Of a stretch of DNA of 64,000 bases, positions 25,595 through 33,733 are shown piece by piece. Each line of letters starts with the position of its first letter. Within the stretch, counting starts at the first letter, position 1. This stretch comes from Armatimonadota bacterium (lineage in GTDB: Bacteria > Armatimonadota > Fimbriimonadia > Fimbriimonadales > Fimbriimonadaceae), in assembly GCA_016789105.1 (NCBI GenBank), contig JAEURN010000004.1, positions 186,001 to 250,000 of the forward strand, read 5' to 3'. The notes under the pieces were generated by a model. That model did no database searches, had not been told where the DNA came from, and worked only from the letters and a program-made list of their open reading frames with translations. Made by a program: the position numbers and the translations under genes.

Positions 25595-25961
25595 GTCCGT
25601 CGCGTGGCCATTGTTCAATTTGGCGTTGGCGGTAGCCCTGGGCGCATTCGGCGCGCACGCGTTGGAATCCAGGCTCGATCCCCATGCCTTTGAGGTCTAC
25701 AAGACTTCCCGGGATTATCACATGTGGCTTGGCCTTGCCTGGTTGGCGCTATCCCTCTCGCCTCTCAGCGAAAGCGGCCGCAAGGCCGTCAATGGGGTGT
25801 TTCCGGTTGGATTGTTTCTGTTTTGCGGCAGCCTCTATGCCTTGGCCTTATCGGGGGTCAAGGTGTTGGGTGCCATCACGCCACTCGGCGGGGTCGCATG
25901 GATTGGCGGATTGGCTTGGATGGGGATGCTGGCGGTGAAAGGGCGGCTCTTGGTAGATTAG
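25587..25961 (+). CDS. DUF423 small membrane protein
   Basis: A 124-residue protein with four predicted membrane segments and the DUF423 signature LGAFGAHALESRLDPHAFEVYKTSRDYHMWLGL (broken here: LGAFGAHALESRL near 19-31, then FEVYKTSRDYHMWLGL near 35). These proteins (YwdK/YgdD relatives) are widespread and of unknown function. It starts with GTG and overlaps the oxygenase gene by eight bases, so it belongs to the same operon. No cofactor motif. Confidence 0.82.
   Translation: MGKSVAWPLFNLALAVALGAFGAHALESRLDPHAFEVYKTSRDYHMWLGLAWLALSLSPLSESGRKAVNGVFPVGLFLFCGSLYALALSGVKVLGAITPLGGVAWIGGLAWMGMLAVKGRLLVD
25954..25959 (+). promoter_or_regulatory. -10 hexamer TAGATT, six bases before the start at 25966
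   Basis: TAGATT covers the end of the DUF423 coding sequence and precedes the ATG at 25966 by six bases, giving the amidase gene its own start of transcription. Confidence 0.45.
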
Positions 25962-25965
25962 TTGG

Positions 25966-26583
25966 ATGCTTGCTGCCACTTTGGCCGCTGTGGTCTTGGC
26001 TCAACAAAAGCCCATGTTCCTTTACTCTCGCGAAGATTGGAAGGCCAAGCCGATGGTTCTCCAACTCGAGCCGCACAAAATCGATCGGATCACGATTCAC
26101 CATACGGGAGTGTCTCAAGATTTCCGGCGTCCGTTCTTCGAAAAATTACGCGGATTGCAGGCGTGGAGCCAGCGGGAAGACAAGCTCGACAGCGGAAAAT
26201 CCAAGCCGCAATGGGCAGATATCCCCTATCATTACTATATCGACTGCCATGGCGACATTGCAGAGTGCCGGCCCATCGGGTTCCCCGGGGATACAAACAC
26301 CAGTTATGATGTGCGCGGCCATGCGCTGGTGGTGGTGGAAGGGACGCTTTCGACAGAAGACTTCAACGACCGCCAGCGCCAAGCCTTGATGGAAACCGTG
26401 CTCTGGCTTGCGGCAAAGTACAATGTACCGGCCGATCGGATCAAGGGCCACATGGATTACGCTCCTGGTGAAACCGATTGCCCCGGCGACAAAGTGATGG
26501 CATTTTTGCCCGAAATCCGCAAAGCGGTCGCAAAATTGCATGGCATCCAGGGAACGATCCCAGGCCAAAGGAGTTCGAATTAA
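25966..26583 (+). CDS. Peptidoglycan-recognition-type N-acetylmuramoyl-L-alanine amidase
   Basis: A 205-residue amidase of the Amidase_2/PGRP fold. A short signal-like N-terminus (MLAATLAAVVLAQQ) suggests export. Zinc ligands are in ITIHHTG (near 46-50), in GHMDYAPGETDCPG (His near 165 and Cys near 173). YHYYIDCHGDIAE and GHALVVVEG are typical family stretches. It should cut the bond between MurNAc and the stem peptide. Its stop lies directly before the thioredoxin gene (four bases, taaGTG), suggesting coordinated expression with the following gene and with the SGNH pair. Confidence 0.85.
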   Translation: MLAATLAAVVLAQQKPMFLYSREDWKAKPMVLQLEPHKIDRITIHHTGVSQDFRRPFFEKLRGLQAWSQREDKLDSGKSKPQWADIPYHYYIDCHGDIAECRPIGFPGDTNTSYDVRGHALVVVEGTLSTEDFNDRQRQALMETVLWLAAKYNVPADRIKGHMDYAPGETDCPGDKVMAFLPEIRKAVAKLHGIQGTIPGQRSSN

Positions 26584-27519
26584 GTGATGTTCACGGCGTT
26601 GATCGCAGCAGTGCTGGCAATCCCCCAACCGATAGTGGAGCGGGGAAAGTGGCTCACCGATTTTGAGCGGGCAAAGCACGACGCCAAAGCCACGGGCCGG
26701 CCGATCATCGCCAATTTCACCGGTTCAGATTGGTGCCCCTATTGCATCCGGCTGGAGAAGGAGGTTTTCCGCACCCAAATGTTCCAGGACTGGGCCTTGG
26801 ACAACGCCATCTTGTTCGAAGCTGATTTCCCGAGGGGCAAGGATCTGCCGGAAGCCCTCAAGAAGCAGAACGACCTCCTCAATTCCGAATACTCGGTTTC
26901 GGCCTATCCGACGATTTTGTTCTTGAACGGGGATGGGGAAATCTTGGGCCGATCCGGCTATCTGCAAACCCCCGGCCCGGTGACGTGGATCAACCATGCC
27001 CAAACCGAAATTGCAAAAGGTCGGGGAATTCTAGCCGAATGCGAAGGAATTCCGGCGATTGCCCAAAAAGAACTAAAAGCCCGCGACTTGCGCGGCTCGC
27101 AGTTCCCGGATTGGGATTTTGGGAAGCCGGCCACCGGGAATTTGCCGGCAAGCCTCAAAGGCAAAACCGTGTTGATCGATTTTTGGGCTACATGGTGCGG
27201 CCCGTGCATTGAAGAAATGCCCAAGTTGAACCGCTGGTACAAAGAATTCGGCGGGGATTTGATCGTGGTGGGGGTCAGCGATGAGGAGCCGGAAAAGGTC
27301 CGAAACTTTGCGTCGCGCCACGGCATCGAATATCCTCTGGTTGCGGACAAAGAGCACAGGCTCCAGGATCTGTTCCAGTTGCAAAGCATTCCGCAAATGG
27401 TGTTGGTCTCAGCGGATGGGGTCGTGCGATGGCAGGGCAGTCCCGGCGATGGCGACCCGCTGACATCTGTGATGATCAGACGCTTGATCGACGCCACTCA
27501 ACCGGAGGTAATGAATTGA
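26584..27519 (+). CDS. Double thioredoxin-domain secreted protein
   Basis: A 311-residue protein with a signal-like N-terminus (MFTALIAAVLAIPQ). Domain 1 (about 20-145) has the active site DWCPYCIRLE near 52; domain 2 (about 175-305) is a TlpA/ResA-type thioredoxin with FWATWCGPCIEEMPKL near 208. Both CxxC centres are intact. TlpA/ResA proteins reduce disulfides outside the cytoplasm. GTG at 26584 is followed at once by ATG 26587, either of which could be the start. The next gene starts at TTG 27516, inside the stop codon region, so the operon continues. Confidence 0.85.
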   Translation: MMFTALIAAVLAIPQPIVERGKWLTDFERAKHDAKATGRPIIANFTGSDWCPYCIRLEKEVFRTQMFQDWALDNAILFEADFPRGKDLPEALKKQNDLLNSEYSVSAYPTILFLNGDGEILGRSGYLQTPGPVTWINHAQTEIAKGRGILAECEGIPAIAQKELKARDLRGSQFPDWDFGKPATGNLPASLKGKTVLIDFWATWCGPCIEEMPKLNRWYKEFGGDLIVVGVSDEEPEKVRNFASRHGIEYPLVADKEHRLQDLFQLQSIPQMVLVSADGVVRWQGSPGDGDPLTSVMIRRLIDATQPEVMN

Positions 27520-28250
27520 TCGCCACCGCCCTGGCCGCATTGATGTTTGGCATGCAAGAGAATCCGGCTTGCGTGCCGGTCGAGAATGAAGCTCCGACCA
27601 AAGCAGGCTCCTACGATTGGATGGCGCGGCATCACGAGGTTCTCGACCTCATCAAAACCGGCCAAAACTTTGAGTTCGCCCTAATCGGCGATTCCATCAC
27701 CCACGGCTGGGGCGGCGTTCCCAAGCCCGGCAAAGATTGGGCGGGCGGCGACCCCGAAGGGTACGACAAGCTGTTTGGCCCCTACCACCCGATCAACCTT
27801 GGTTTTGGCTGGGATCAAACCGGCCATGTGCTGTGGCGCATTCAACATGGCGAACTTGATGGCATCACATTGAAGGGGGCGATGCTCGCCATCGGCACCA
27901 ATAACCTGGGTTGGCACACCAACGAGCAGGTGTATGGTGGGATTGTTGCGGTGGTCGATGCCATCCGCGCCAAACAGCCAAAGGCAAAGATTTTGGTTCT
28001 CGGGATTTTGCCGCGCGCCTATGGTGGCAACAAAGACGACATGGCCAGGGTCAGCGCGGTCAACAAGATGCTGGCGGACAAAAAGTGGGGCAAAGATATC
28101 CGGTACGCCGATACGGGGGCTGGATTCTTGGATGAAAGCGGCCAACCAAAGAAAGCCTTGATGGACGATCTTTTGCACCCTAACCACGTCGGTTACGAGG
28201 TGTGGGGTAAAGCCATTGAGCCGGTTTTGCGCGATATGATGGGCAGATAG
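27516..28250 (+). CDS. SGNH/GDSL-type hydrolase, copy 1
   Basis: About 244 residues. The frame is open from 27429, but the GGAGG at 27504-27508 followed by TTG at 27516 marks the real start, overlapping the thioredoxin stop (ttga). A signal-like N-terminus (IATALAALMFG) follows. Motifs of the PAF-acetylhydrolase branch of SGNH hydrolases: GDSITHGWGG (block I Ser near 60), NLGFGWDQT (block II), GTNN (block III) and LHPNHVGY (catalytic Asp-x-x-His region near 226, DDLLHPNH). Probably an ester hydrolase acting on a sugar or lipid. Copy 2 follows at 28268. Confidence 0.86.
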   Translation: MIATALAALMFGMQENPACVPVENEAPTKAGSYDWMARHHEVLDLIKTGQNFEFALIGDSITHGWGGVPKPGKDWAGGDPEGYDKLFGPYHPINLGFGWDQTGHVLWRIQHGELDGITLKGAMLAIGTNNLGWHTNEQVYGGIVAVVDAIRAKQPKAKILVLGILPRAYGGNKDDMARVSAVNKMLADKKWGKDIRYADTGAGFLDESGQPKKALMDDLLHPNHVGYEVWGKAIEPVLRDMMGR

Positions 28251-28255
28251 GGTTG

Positions 28256-28261
28256 TAGAAT
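28256..28261 (+). promoter_or_regulatory. -10 hexamer TAGAAT, six bases before the start at 28268
   Basis: TAGAAT (right behind the stop of SGNH copy 1), six bases, then ATG; a separate promoter for copy 2 is likely. Confidence 0.5.
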
Positions 28262-28267
28262 GGCGGC

Positions 28268-28975
28268 ATGATCGCTGCCGTTGCCGCCCTCATCGCCCTT
28301 GCCGAAAACACCGCCATCAAGCCGGAACCCCGTGGTGACGCCTGGTGGACTACCCGGCACCAACAAGCCTTGGATTTGATCAAGAGTGGAAGAAAGATCG
28401 AGCTGGCCTTGATCGGCGATTCCATTACCCATGGTTGGGGCGGCCTGCCGCAACCGAACGAAACCTGGAAGGGGGTGGCCCCCGATCTTTACGACAAGCT
28501 TTTTGGCCCCTACAACCCGATCAACCTGGGGTTTAGCGGAGACCGCACCCAGCATGTTTTGTGGCGGTTGGACAACGGCGAACTCGACGGCTACAAACCC
28601 AAGGTGTGCATGGTGATGATCGGCACGAACAACATGGGATCCAACAGCCCGGAAGAAATCGCCGAGGGCGTGACGGCCGTGGTCAATAAGATCCACGCGA
28701 AGGCTCCGGAAGCCAAAGTCCTCCTCTGCTCGATCCTGCCCCGGGAATGGGAAAACGGCGAGATTCGCAAGAAAGTGGCCGCGACGAATGCGATTCTGGC
28801 AAAGCAAAAATGGGGCGATTATGTGGCCTACACACCCTGTTGGGATGGTTTTTTGAATGAAGACAACCGGATGATCGAGGGGCTCATGCCCGACCAATTG
28901 CACCCGAACGACAAAGGGTACGAAGTGTGGGCCGACATGATCCGCCCGACATTGAAACGGCTGATGGGCGGTTAA
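28268..28975 (+). CDS. SGNH/GDSL-type hydrolase, copy 2
   Basis: A 235-residue paralogue of the preceding gene, sharing the whole block order: IGDSITHGWGGLP (Ser near 51), NLGFSGDRTQHVLWR, MIGTNNMG and the closing DQLHPNDKGYEVW. The first copy reads NLGFGWDQTGHVLWR at the second block, so the NLGFSGDRT form here is closer to the PAF-acetylhydrolase consensus. A signal-like N-terminus (IAAVAALIALAENT) is present. The tandem pair probably arose by duplication. The stop overlaps the convergent kynU stop by four bases (TTAA). Confidence 0.88.
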   Translation: MIAAVAALIALAENTAIKPEPRGDAWWTTRHQQALDLIKSGRKIELALIGDSITHGWGGLPQPNETWKGVAPDLYDKLFGPYNPINLGFSGDRTQHVLWRLDNGELDGYKPKVCMVMIGTNNMGSNSPEEIAEGVTAVVNKIHAKAPEAKVLLCSILPREWENGEIRKKVAATNAILAKQKWGDYVAYTPCWDGFLNEDNRMIEGLMPDQLHPNDKGYEVWADMIRPTLKRLMGG

Positions 28976-30156
28976 TCCAGCCGGATTCCTTTCAAAGCCC
29001 GGGCAACCTGTTCGAATTCCTCTTGCGTGTTGAGAGGGTGAGGGCCAAACCGCACAAAGCCGTTGCGCGAATCAACCCGGATGCCCTGTTTTTTCAACTG
29101 GTCGACAACCTCCTTGTGGTTTGCTGCCGGCAACAGTGAGAACGCGCCGAACTGGGTCGGATCCACCGGGTCGAAGACGGGAAGGCCTTGACGGCTGAAT
29201 GCCGCCCGGATCTGTTGCTGCTGCAGGAGGTTGGTGGCCAGTAGCCGGCCGACCTCGAACCGTTCCAAATACTCAAGCCCGGCAAGGGCTTGGTATGCCT
29301 CGATGACCGGCGGGGTCGATTCCCACCAGGCGCGAGGGCCTTCGGCCCGGTCGGCATCGCGTTGGTAGCCGAACAACTCCTTTTTGGCAAACCAGCCAGT
29401 GTCCCGGGTTTGCCACTCGCTGGAGCCAGCCACTTGGGGGCTGATGGCCAGCCAACAGGCCCCCGGCCCCCCGTGGACATATTTGTAGCTGCCGCCGATG
29501 GCAAAATCAGCCCCCGTCCATGGGAGATCCACCACACCGAATGAGTGGTAGGTGTCAAAAAGGACGGCGGTACCGTTCTGATGGGCTGCTTCCACCAATG
29601 CCTCGGCCTCAGGCAGAATTTGGCCCGTGGTGAAGTTCACAAGGCTCGCAACCACAAGGTCGGTGCCCGGTTCCAATGCGGAAGCCAAATCTGCGCCGCT
29701 GAACAGGGGAACACACCCCTCGTGGCCGGTCGGCTCCAAAAAAATGACATCGACAAGGTCTTGGTCGGAATAGGTGCGCAAGATGAAGTCGATGCTGTCG
29801 AACTCCATCGAGGTGGTCAGGATGCGGATTTTCTTCCCGGGCGGGAAGCTATTCAAAACGGCTCTCAGTCCCTGCCCGGCGGATGTTTTCATGACGACAT
29901 GGCCCGGATCGGGGAGGTGGAGGAGGCCCTTGACCTTTAATTGGAAAGCCTCCAAAGCCTTGAGCCACGGTTCCCATGCCGCGTCCAGATCGCCATACCA
30001 ATGGGTCAGGAAGTCATCGATATGCGTTTGGGTGGCGTCAAGGGGCCGGCCCAGGGAATGGTTGGCCAGGTAAATGCCCTTTGGGTCGTGCCGGGAAAAG
30101 AGCGGCGCGATCAGCTCCTGGATTTCTTGTTGGGTGTATGGGATGGCATCGGTCAC
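28972..30156 (-). CDS. kynU: Kynureninase-like PLP enzyme
   Basis: A 394-residue class V-fold PLP-dependent enzyme. The cofactor lysine is in GGSYKYVHGGPG (near 231), preceded by the binding Asp in FDTYHSFGVVD (near 207) and by the phosphate/aromatic contacts near MKTSAGQGLRAV (near 97). Kynureninase is preferred to a general aminotransferase because tryptophan 2,3-dioxygenase lies immediately upstream on the same strand (35-base gap); it would cleave kynurenine to anthranilate and alanine. The opening ...IYLANHSLGRP fits kynureninase. The formamidase step is not encoded here. Confidence 0.8.
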   Translation of the reverse strand: MTDAIPYTQQEIQELIAPLFSRHDPKGIYLANHSLGRPLDATQTHIDDFLTHWYGDLDAAWEPWLKALEAFQLKVKGLLHLPDPGHVVMKTSAGQGLRAVLNSFPPGKKIRILTTSMEFDSIDFILRTYSDQDLVDVIFLEPTGHEGCVPLFSGADLASALEPGTDLVVASLVNFTTGQILPEAEALVEAAHQNGTAVLFDTYHSFGVVDLPWTGADFAIGGSYKYVHGGPGACWLAISPQVAGSSEWQTRDTGWFAKKELFGYQRDADRAEGPRAWWESTPPVIEAYQALAGLEYLERFEVGRLLATNLLQQQQIRAAFSRQGLPVFDPVDPTQFGAFSLLPAANHKEVVDQLKKQGIRVDSRNGFVRFGPHPLNTQEEFEQVARALKGIRLD

Positions 30157-30190
30157 CGGTGGCCTCCGTCAGATGGGTTTGTTTCCGGCG

Positions 30191-31024
30191 TCACAGTTCC
30201 GTCCTGACTGACCAGAGTTCGGGGAATAGCCTGATGTTCACAGCTTGCCGAAGGAACGGCACCCCGGATGATCCGCCGGTGCCGGTTTTGAACCCAATAA
30301 TGCGTTCCACAGTGAGCATATGGCGGACCCGCCACAACGTGAACTGCTCTTCGATGTCAATCAGTTTTTCCGCCATTTCATAGGAGTCCCAATTCACCGG
30401 GGGGTCGGAATAAATCTCTCGGAAGACTTGGGTGATCTCGGGATTTGCTTGGTACGGTTGGGAAAAATCCCGGTTAGCGGCCGAATCGGGGATGGCAAAG
30501 CCCCTGCGTTTGAGGAACAAAAGGAACTCGTCGTAAAGGCTCGGCGCGTGCAACGTTTCCGTCAGTTCTTGGAATATGGCAGCGTTGTGTTTAAAGACGG
30601 AAACGGATTGGGGGTCTTTGTTTCCCAAAAGGAACTCGATGGTGCGGAACTGGTGGGATTGGAATCCGGAAGCCCTCCCAAGAACGCCTCGGAACTGGAC
30701 GTATTCGCTTGGGGTGAGGGTTTGCAAAACGGCCCACTGTTCAAACAGCATTCGCTGGACATGTTTGACCCGGGCCAGGATTTTGAAGCATGGGCTGAGT
30801 TCGTCGCGCTGCACGTGGCCGATGGCGGCCCGCAATTCGTGGATCACGAGCTTCATCCAGAGCTCAGAAGTCTGATGCTGGATGATGAAGAGCATCTCGT
30901 CGTGGTGAACGGGGTTGGAGAGAGGTTCTTGGGCGGCCAGGATGCGGTCAAGCCGCAAGTAACCGCCGTAATCCATCCGGTCGGCAAAGTCTTGATGGAT
31001 GGTGGGCTCGAACGGCCGGGACAT
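30191..31024 (-). CDS. kynA: Tryptophan 2,3-dioxygenase
   Basis: A 277-residue heme dioxygenase opening the indole ring of tryptophan to N-formylkynurenine. Family landmarks: the substrate region [30 protein letters not shown] (near 42-60), [19 protein letters not shown] (near 117-135), and the late [24 protein letters not shown] (near 230-253) containing the heme-ligand histidine and the TGGSSG loop. Length and order match bacterial KynA. It is followed by the kynureninase-like gene. A weak TAAAAC seven bases before the ATG might be a leaderless-type promoter. Confidence 0.95.
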   Translation of the reverse strand: MSRPFEPTIHQDFADRMDYGGYLRLDRILAAQEPLSNPVHHDEMLFIIQHQTSELWMKLVIHELRAAIGHVQRDELSPCFKILARVKHVQRMLFEQWAVLQTLTPSEYVQFRGVLGRASGFQSHQFRTIEFLLGNKDPQSVSVFKHNAAIFQELTETLHAPSLYDEFLLFLKRRGFAIPDSAANRDFSQPYQANPEITQVFREIYSDPPVNWDSYEMAEKLIDIEEQFTLWRVRHMLTVERIIGFKTGTGGSSGVPFLRQAVNIRLFPELWSVRTEL

Positions 31025-31150
31025 GGCTGGGGTTTTACCTGCGGATTTGCCCGTGGAATTACGCTAGTATTTTTACCTGGTGCGACAGATCGTCCTGGAT
31101 TGGGTCACTCCCCGGGGGCAAACTGCCCGATTTTCGAGGGAAATCCCGCA

Positions 31151-31179
31151 TTGAAGTTCCGGCGGGGCCGGGTGATACT
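31151..31179 (+). promoter_or_regulatory. Candidate promoter TTGAAG-N17-GATACT
   Basis: Two four-of-six hexamers at the ideal 17-base spacing. They predict transcription from about 31186 into the inverted-repeat-rich region that follows. Confidence 0.35.
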
Positions 31180-31185
31180 ATCCCT

Positions 31186-31710
31186 GTCGTTGGGAGGAGC
31201 TTGACGGCAACCTTGAAAAGAGAGTGGAGTCAGTCGATCCGGCAGGAGCGCAATTGACGAGAGGAGCGGTGCCAACTGTGGCATCCAACGCTCCTTGCCG
31301 GTCGACTTCACCGAAAGCCCATGTGGCTCAACGGGAATGGATTGAAAAGGAATCCGCAGCGCTAGACGCTGGGGAGTCCTGCACAAGACAGGACGTGAGC
31401 AAACAGCACAAACCTCTCCGATGGCCGGCGATTGTTTTCCTCGTCGCCGGTCGCTTTTTCCCGGTTTGGGCCGGAAAAAAGCGAAACATCTGATTGGTGG
31501 GCTTTCGCCCTCCACCTCGAATCAAAACGCCGGGTTCATCGATCCCGGCAAGAGCACAAACTCAAACCGATGGCACGTCAGGTTGGATCCTTGTGTCCAT
31601 CGGTACGATTATATCAGGCCCTTGCCCCGCCAAGTGTTGGGTTGGGCCGGTAATCGTACGGGGATTGAGCAAAAGAAGTTGGATTGCTGGAACGGCATTC
31701 GTTCTGGCGG
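31186..31710 (+). ncRNA. Candidate large structured RNA, not identified
   Basis: The 791 bases between kynA and the HAF-like gene (31025-31815) hold no credible reading frame: the open frames have composition unlike neighbours and no family motif. Instead successive perfect or near-perfect inverted repeats follow one another: 31233-31306 (outer GTCGA/TCGAC and CCGGCA/TGCCGG, inner GGAGCG/CGCTCC), 31339-31355, 31357-31371, 31376-31394, 31425-31450, 31452-31483, 31499-31510, 31529-31549, 31567-31603, 31604-31658 (TACGATTA/TAATCGTA around GGCCC/GGGCC) and 31686-31708. The strand is assumed from the candidate promoter and the downstream gene. I tested by eye for RNase P, tmRNA, SRP RNA, group II intron and common riboswitches without a match. 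It could also be a long leader of the gene at 31816. Confidence 0.35.
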
Positions 31711-31815
31711 CGGCATGACCGCGCAAAGAGAAGAGCAAAACCGGGGCAGCGGGACAGGCTGCCGAGGCGTGGGTTGGGAAACCGGCCCCGTTTGCCCTTT
31801 CTGATTAAGGATGCA

Positions 31816-32736
31816 ATGAGTTTTGGGATGAACATCGAGCGAAGCTGGAATCGGATCGGTCAAGGCGCCTTGGAAGGCTGGTCTTGGTCGGTGCCGTTGG
31901 GCTTAACCGGGGAGCTGGTCGCCCCGGTTGCGGTGGTCGGCGACACGATTGCCGCAACAGCGACATCCCTTCGCGATGGTTCGGCGCGGGCCGTATTGGT
32001 TTCGGGAGACGCCGTCACCATTGAACTCGAAACGGGAACTTATGTCGCGGCGGGGGCACCGGGAACCTATGTCGTCGGCATGGTGGGCTTTGGCAAAGGG
32101 GGCTTCCGCTTGACGATAGAGGGGGGGAGACACATATTGCCCCTTCCTGCAGGAGCCGAAAGCATGGACATCGATTGCGTCAACGGCTCTGGCATGGTCG
32201 GGGGTTCGGCAGAAATCCGTGGAATCGAATGCGCGGCGGTCTGGTACCCGGATGGGGTGGACGTGATGCCGGAATTCAAGCGTGTCACGGCCATTGGAGA
32301 AAGTGGCGCGATCATGGCCATCAGCCGGAACGGGCATCCGGCACACGTTGCCAAGGGCTCGACTTTCGCGACGCCTGGGTGCGCGATTTCTGTCAACGGA
32401 GTTGGCGATGCCTTGGTCAACGCAGGCGGCTCCATTTCCGTTTGGCGCGAATCCGGTGGGATCGAAGCGGTCCCTATCCGTGGTTACGACCGCGCCACGG
32501 CGATCGGTTGGTCCGCTTCGGGAACGATTTTGGGCTTTGGCGTCGCCAAAACGGGTTTGGTTCAACACTGGCTTTATGACCCACGGCTCGGGTTGACCGT
32601 TCTGAGCGGTCAGGAGATCCATCCTGGCTTGACGATCAAAGAAGTCTCCGCGATCGGGAGTTCTGGCACATTGGCCGGAACCGCGGTGACTCAAACCGGC
32701 CGGTTCCTTGTCCGCCTGGATCCGCCGACACCTTAG
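31816..32736 (+). CDS. HAF-repeat-like beta-rich protein
   Basis: A 306-residue protein starting at ATG 31816 (behind TTAAGGATGCA; AAGG may serve as a weak Shine-Dalgarno; the frame is open from 31684). It has no signal peptide. Repeated units of the type AIGxSGxxxAxS (VTAIGESGAIMAIS, ATAIGWSASGTILGFG, VSAIGSSGTLAGTA) resemble HAF-type extracellular repeats that build a beta-propeller-like structure. Function is unknown. It lies downstream of the structured intergenic region and ends in a four-base TTAG overlap with the convergent LuxR-PAS gene. Confidence 0.6.
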   Translation: MSFGMNIERSWNRIGQGALEGWSWSVPLGLTGELVAPVAVVGDTIAATATSLRDGSARAVLVSGDAVTIELETGTYVAAGAPGTYVVGMVGFGKGGFRLTIEGGRHILPLPAGAESMDIDCVNGSGMVGGSAEIRGIECAAVWYPDGVDVMPEFKRVTAIGESGAIMAISRNGHPAHVAKGSTFATPGCAISVNGVGDALVNAGGSISVWRESGGIEAVPIRGYDRATAIGWSASGTILGFGVAKTGLVQHWLYDPRLGLTVLSGQEIHPGLTIKEVSAIGSSGTLAGTAVTQTGRFLVRLDPPTP

Positions 32737-33512
32737 GCCAACCGGATGCCAGATGGGGAGAGATCGGCATATTCGGTGTGGGTGATGTCGAAAGCGAAAA
32801 CGGATAGGGTTGCCGGGCTACCCTCGGCCGCTTCTTCGTAGATGCACCGGTCAAGCACCAGCCGTTCTTCGCCTCGCTTCGTTATCAGCCGGTATCGGCG
32901 ATCCATGCGGTGGGTGCCCGATTGGATTTGGTCGAGCGCAGCAGCCCACGCAGATTCAAAGTCTTCGGGATGGAACAGCGTGGTGACCGGGATTTCGCCA
33001 TCGGTGAATTCGGTGGGGCGATAGCCAAAGGCGCGGACGGAATCGCTGATGAACAGGCACCGGAACGGGGCTTCGGCCTCTACTTTGAATGCCAGCACGC
33101 TGCCTTTGAGGACGATGGCGTTGAGTTCGGCCTGTTGTGCGGACTGGCTCTTCAATTGGTTCACCTTGGTGTAGAGTTCGTTGATTTCTTGTTGCAACCG
33201 CGCCGACCTGATCCGGGCCTCCCCTTCCAACTGGGCGTGGGAGTCCCGGAGTCGGGCAGTTTCCCCTTGGAGTTGGGCCACCTGGTCGGCAAGCCGGCCG
33301 TTGTGTTCGGCCATTTCGGCCTTTGCCGCCGAGGCCTGTTTCCGGAACGCGTCCGCGACCAAACCGGCCCGATTGGGAATTCCGGTTTGCTCCCGCAGCC
33401 TTCTCCAGTGCCCTTCGACAGTTCGGACGCTGATGCACAAGCGATCCGCGATGTCTTTGTCTGTGAGCCCTAAAGCGGCAAGATGCAGCAGTTCCTCTCC
33501 GCGACCCGCCAT
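32733..33512 (-). CDS. Regulator with N-terminal LuxR-type HTH, coiled coil and PAS domain
   Basis: A 259-residue protein. Residues ~4-60 form a GerE/LuxR-type helix-turn-helix (LLHLAALGLTDKDIADRLCISVRTVEGHW), placed at the N-terminus rather than at the usual C-terminus (motif quoted in parts: LGLTDKDIADRLCISVRTV). A Gln/Ala/Glu-rich coiled coil follows (about 65-125), then a PAS domain (about 130-250) with FISDSVRAFGYRPTEF and HPEDFESAW. No receiver domain is present, so signal input is probably through the PAS fold. A TATACT on the minus strand about 27 bases upstream may be its -10. Target genes unknown. Confidence 0.72.
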   Translation of the reverse strand: MAGRGEELLHLAALGLTDKDIADRLCISVRTVEGHWRRLREQTGIPNRAGLVADAFRKQASAAKAEMAEHNGRLADQVAQLQGETARLRDSHAQLEGEARIRSARLQQEINELYTKVNQLKSQSAQQAELNAIVLKGSVLAFKVEAEAPFRCLFISDSVRAFGYRPTEFTDGEIPVTTLFHPEDFESAWAAALDQIQSGTHRMDRRYRLITKRGEERLVLDRCIYEEAAEGSPATLSVFAFDITHTEYADLSPSGIRLA

Positions 33513-33720
33513 TGTGCTTGTCAGCTTCCAAAAACCAGTATAACAGCCGTTGCCAGGCGTGTCTGTTAAGTTCTGCTACAGTGGTTCCCAATCGACGGGA
33601 TAAGTTCCAAAACCTGGCAAGAATGCCGGTTTTCCTAATCTGTCGCGGTGGGATGCCATAACAAGTTCTTAATATCGAGGCACGATTGTCTCGCACTCGA
33701 CTTGAGAACGGCTCCCTCTG

Positions 33721-33726
33721 TATACT
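33721..33726 (+). promoter_or_regulatory. -10 hexamer TATACT, seven bases before the start at 33734
   Basis: TATACT followed by seven bases and ATG; leaderless-type arrangement. Confidence 0.45.
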
Positions 33727-33733
33727 CGCTTTT

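Noticed and set aside
27429-27515. Longer N-terminus for SGNH copy 1
   Set aside because: The added 29 residues overlap the thioredoxin gene in another frame, are basic and polar, and the GGAGG-TTG pair fits a start at 27516.
31186-31710. RNase P RNA, tmRNA, SRP RNA or a group II intron
   Set aside because: The conserved cores (GAGGAAAGUCC and ACAGAA; T-loop with CCA end; GGAAGGAAGCA; domain V AGC...GNRA) are not found on either strand.
31421-31804. Open frames inside the structured region
   Set aside because: Composition and lack of hydrophobic pattern do not fit a protein; they cross several perfect inverted repeats.
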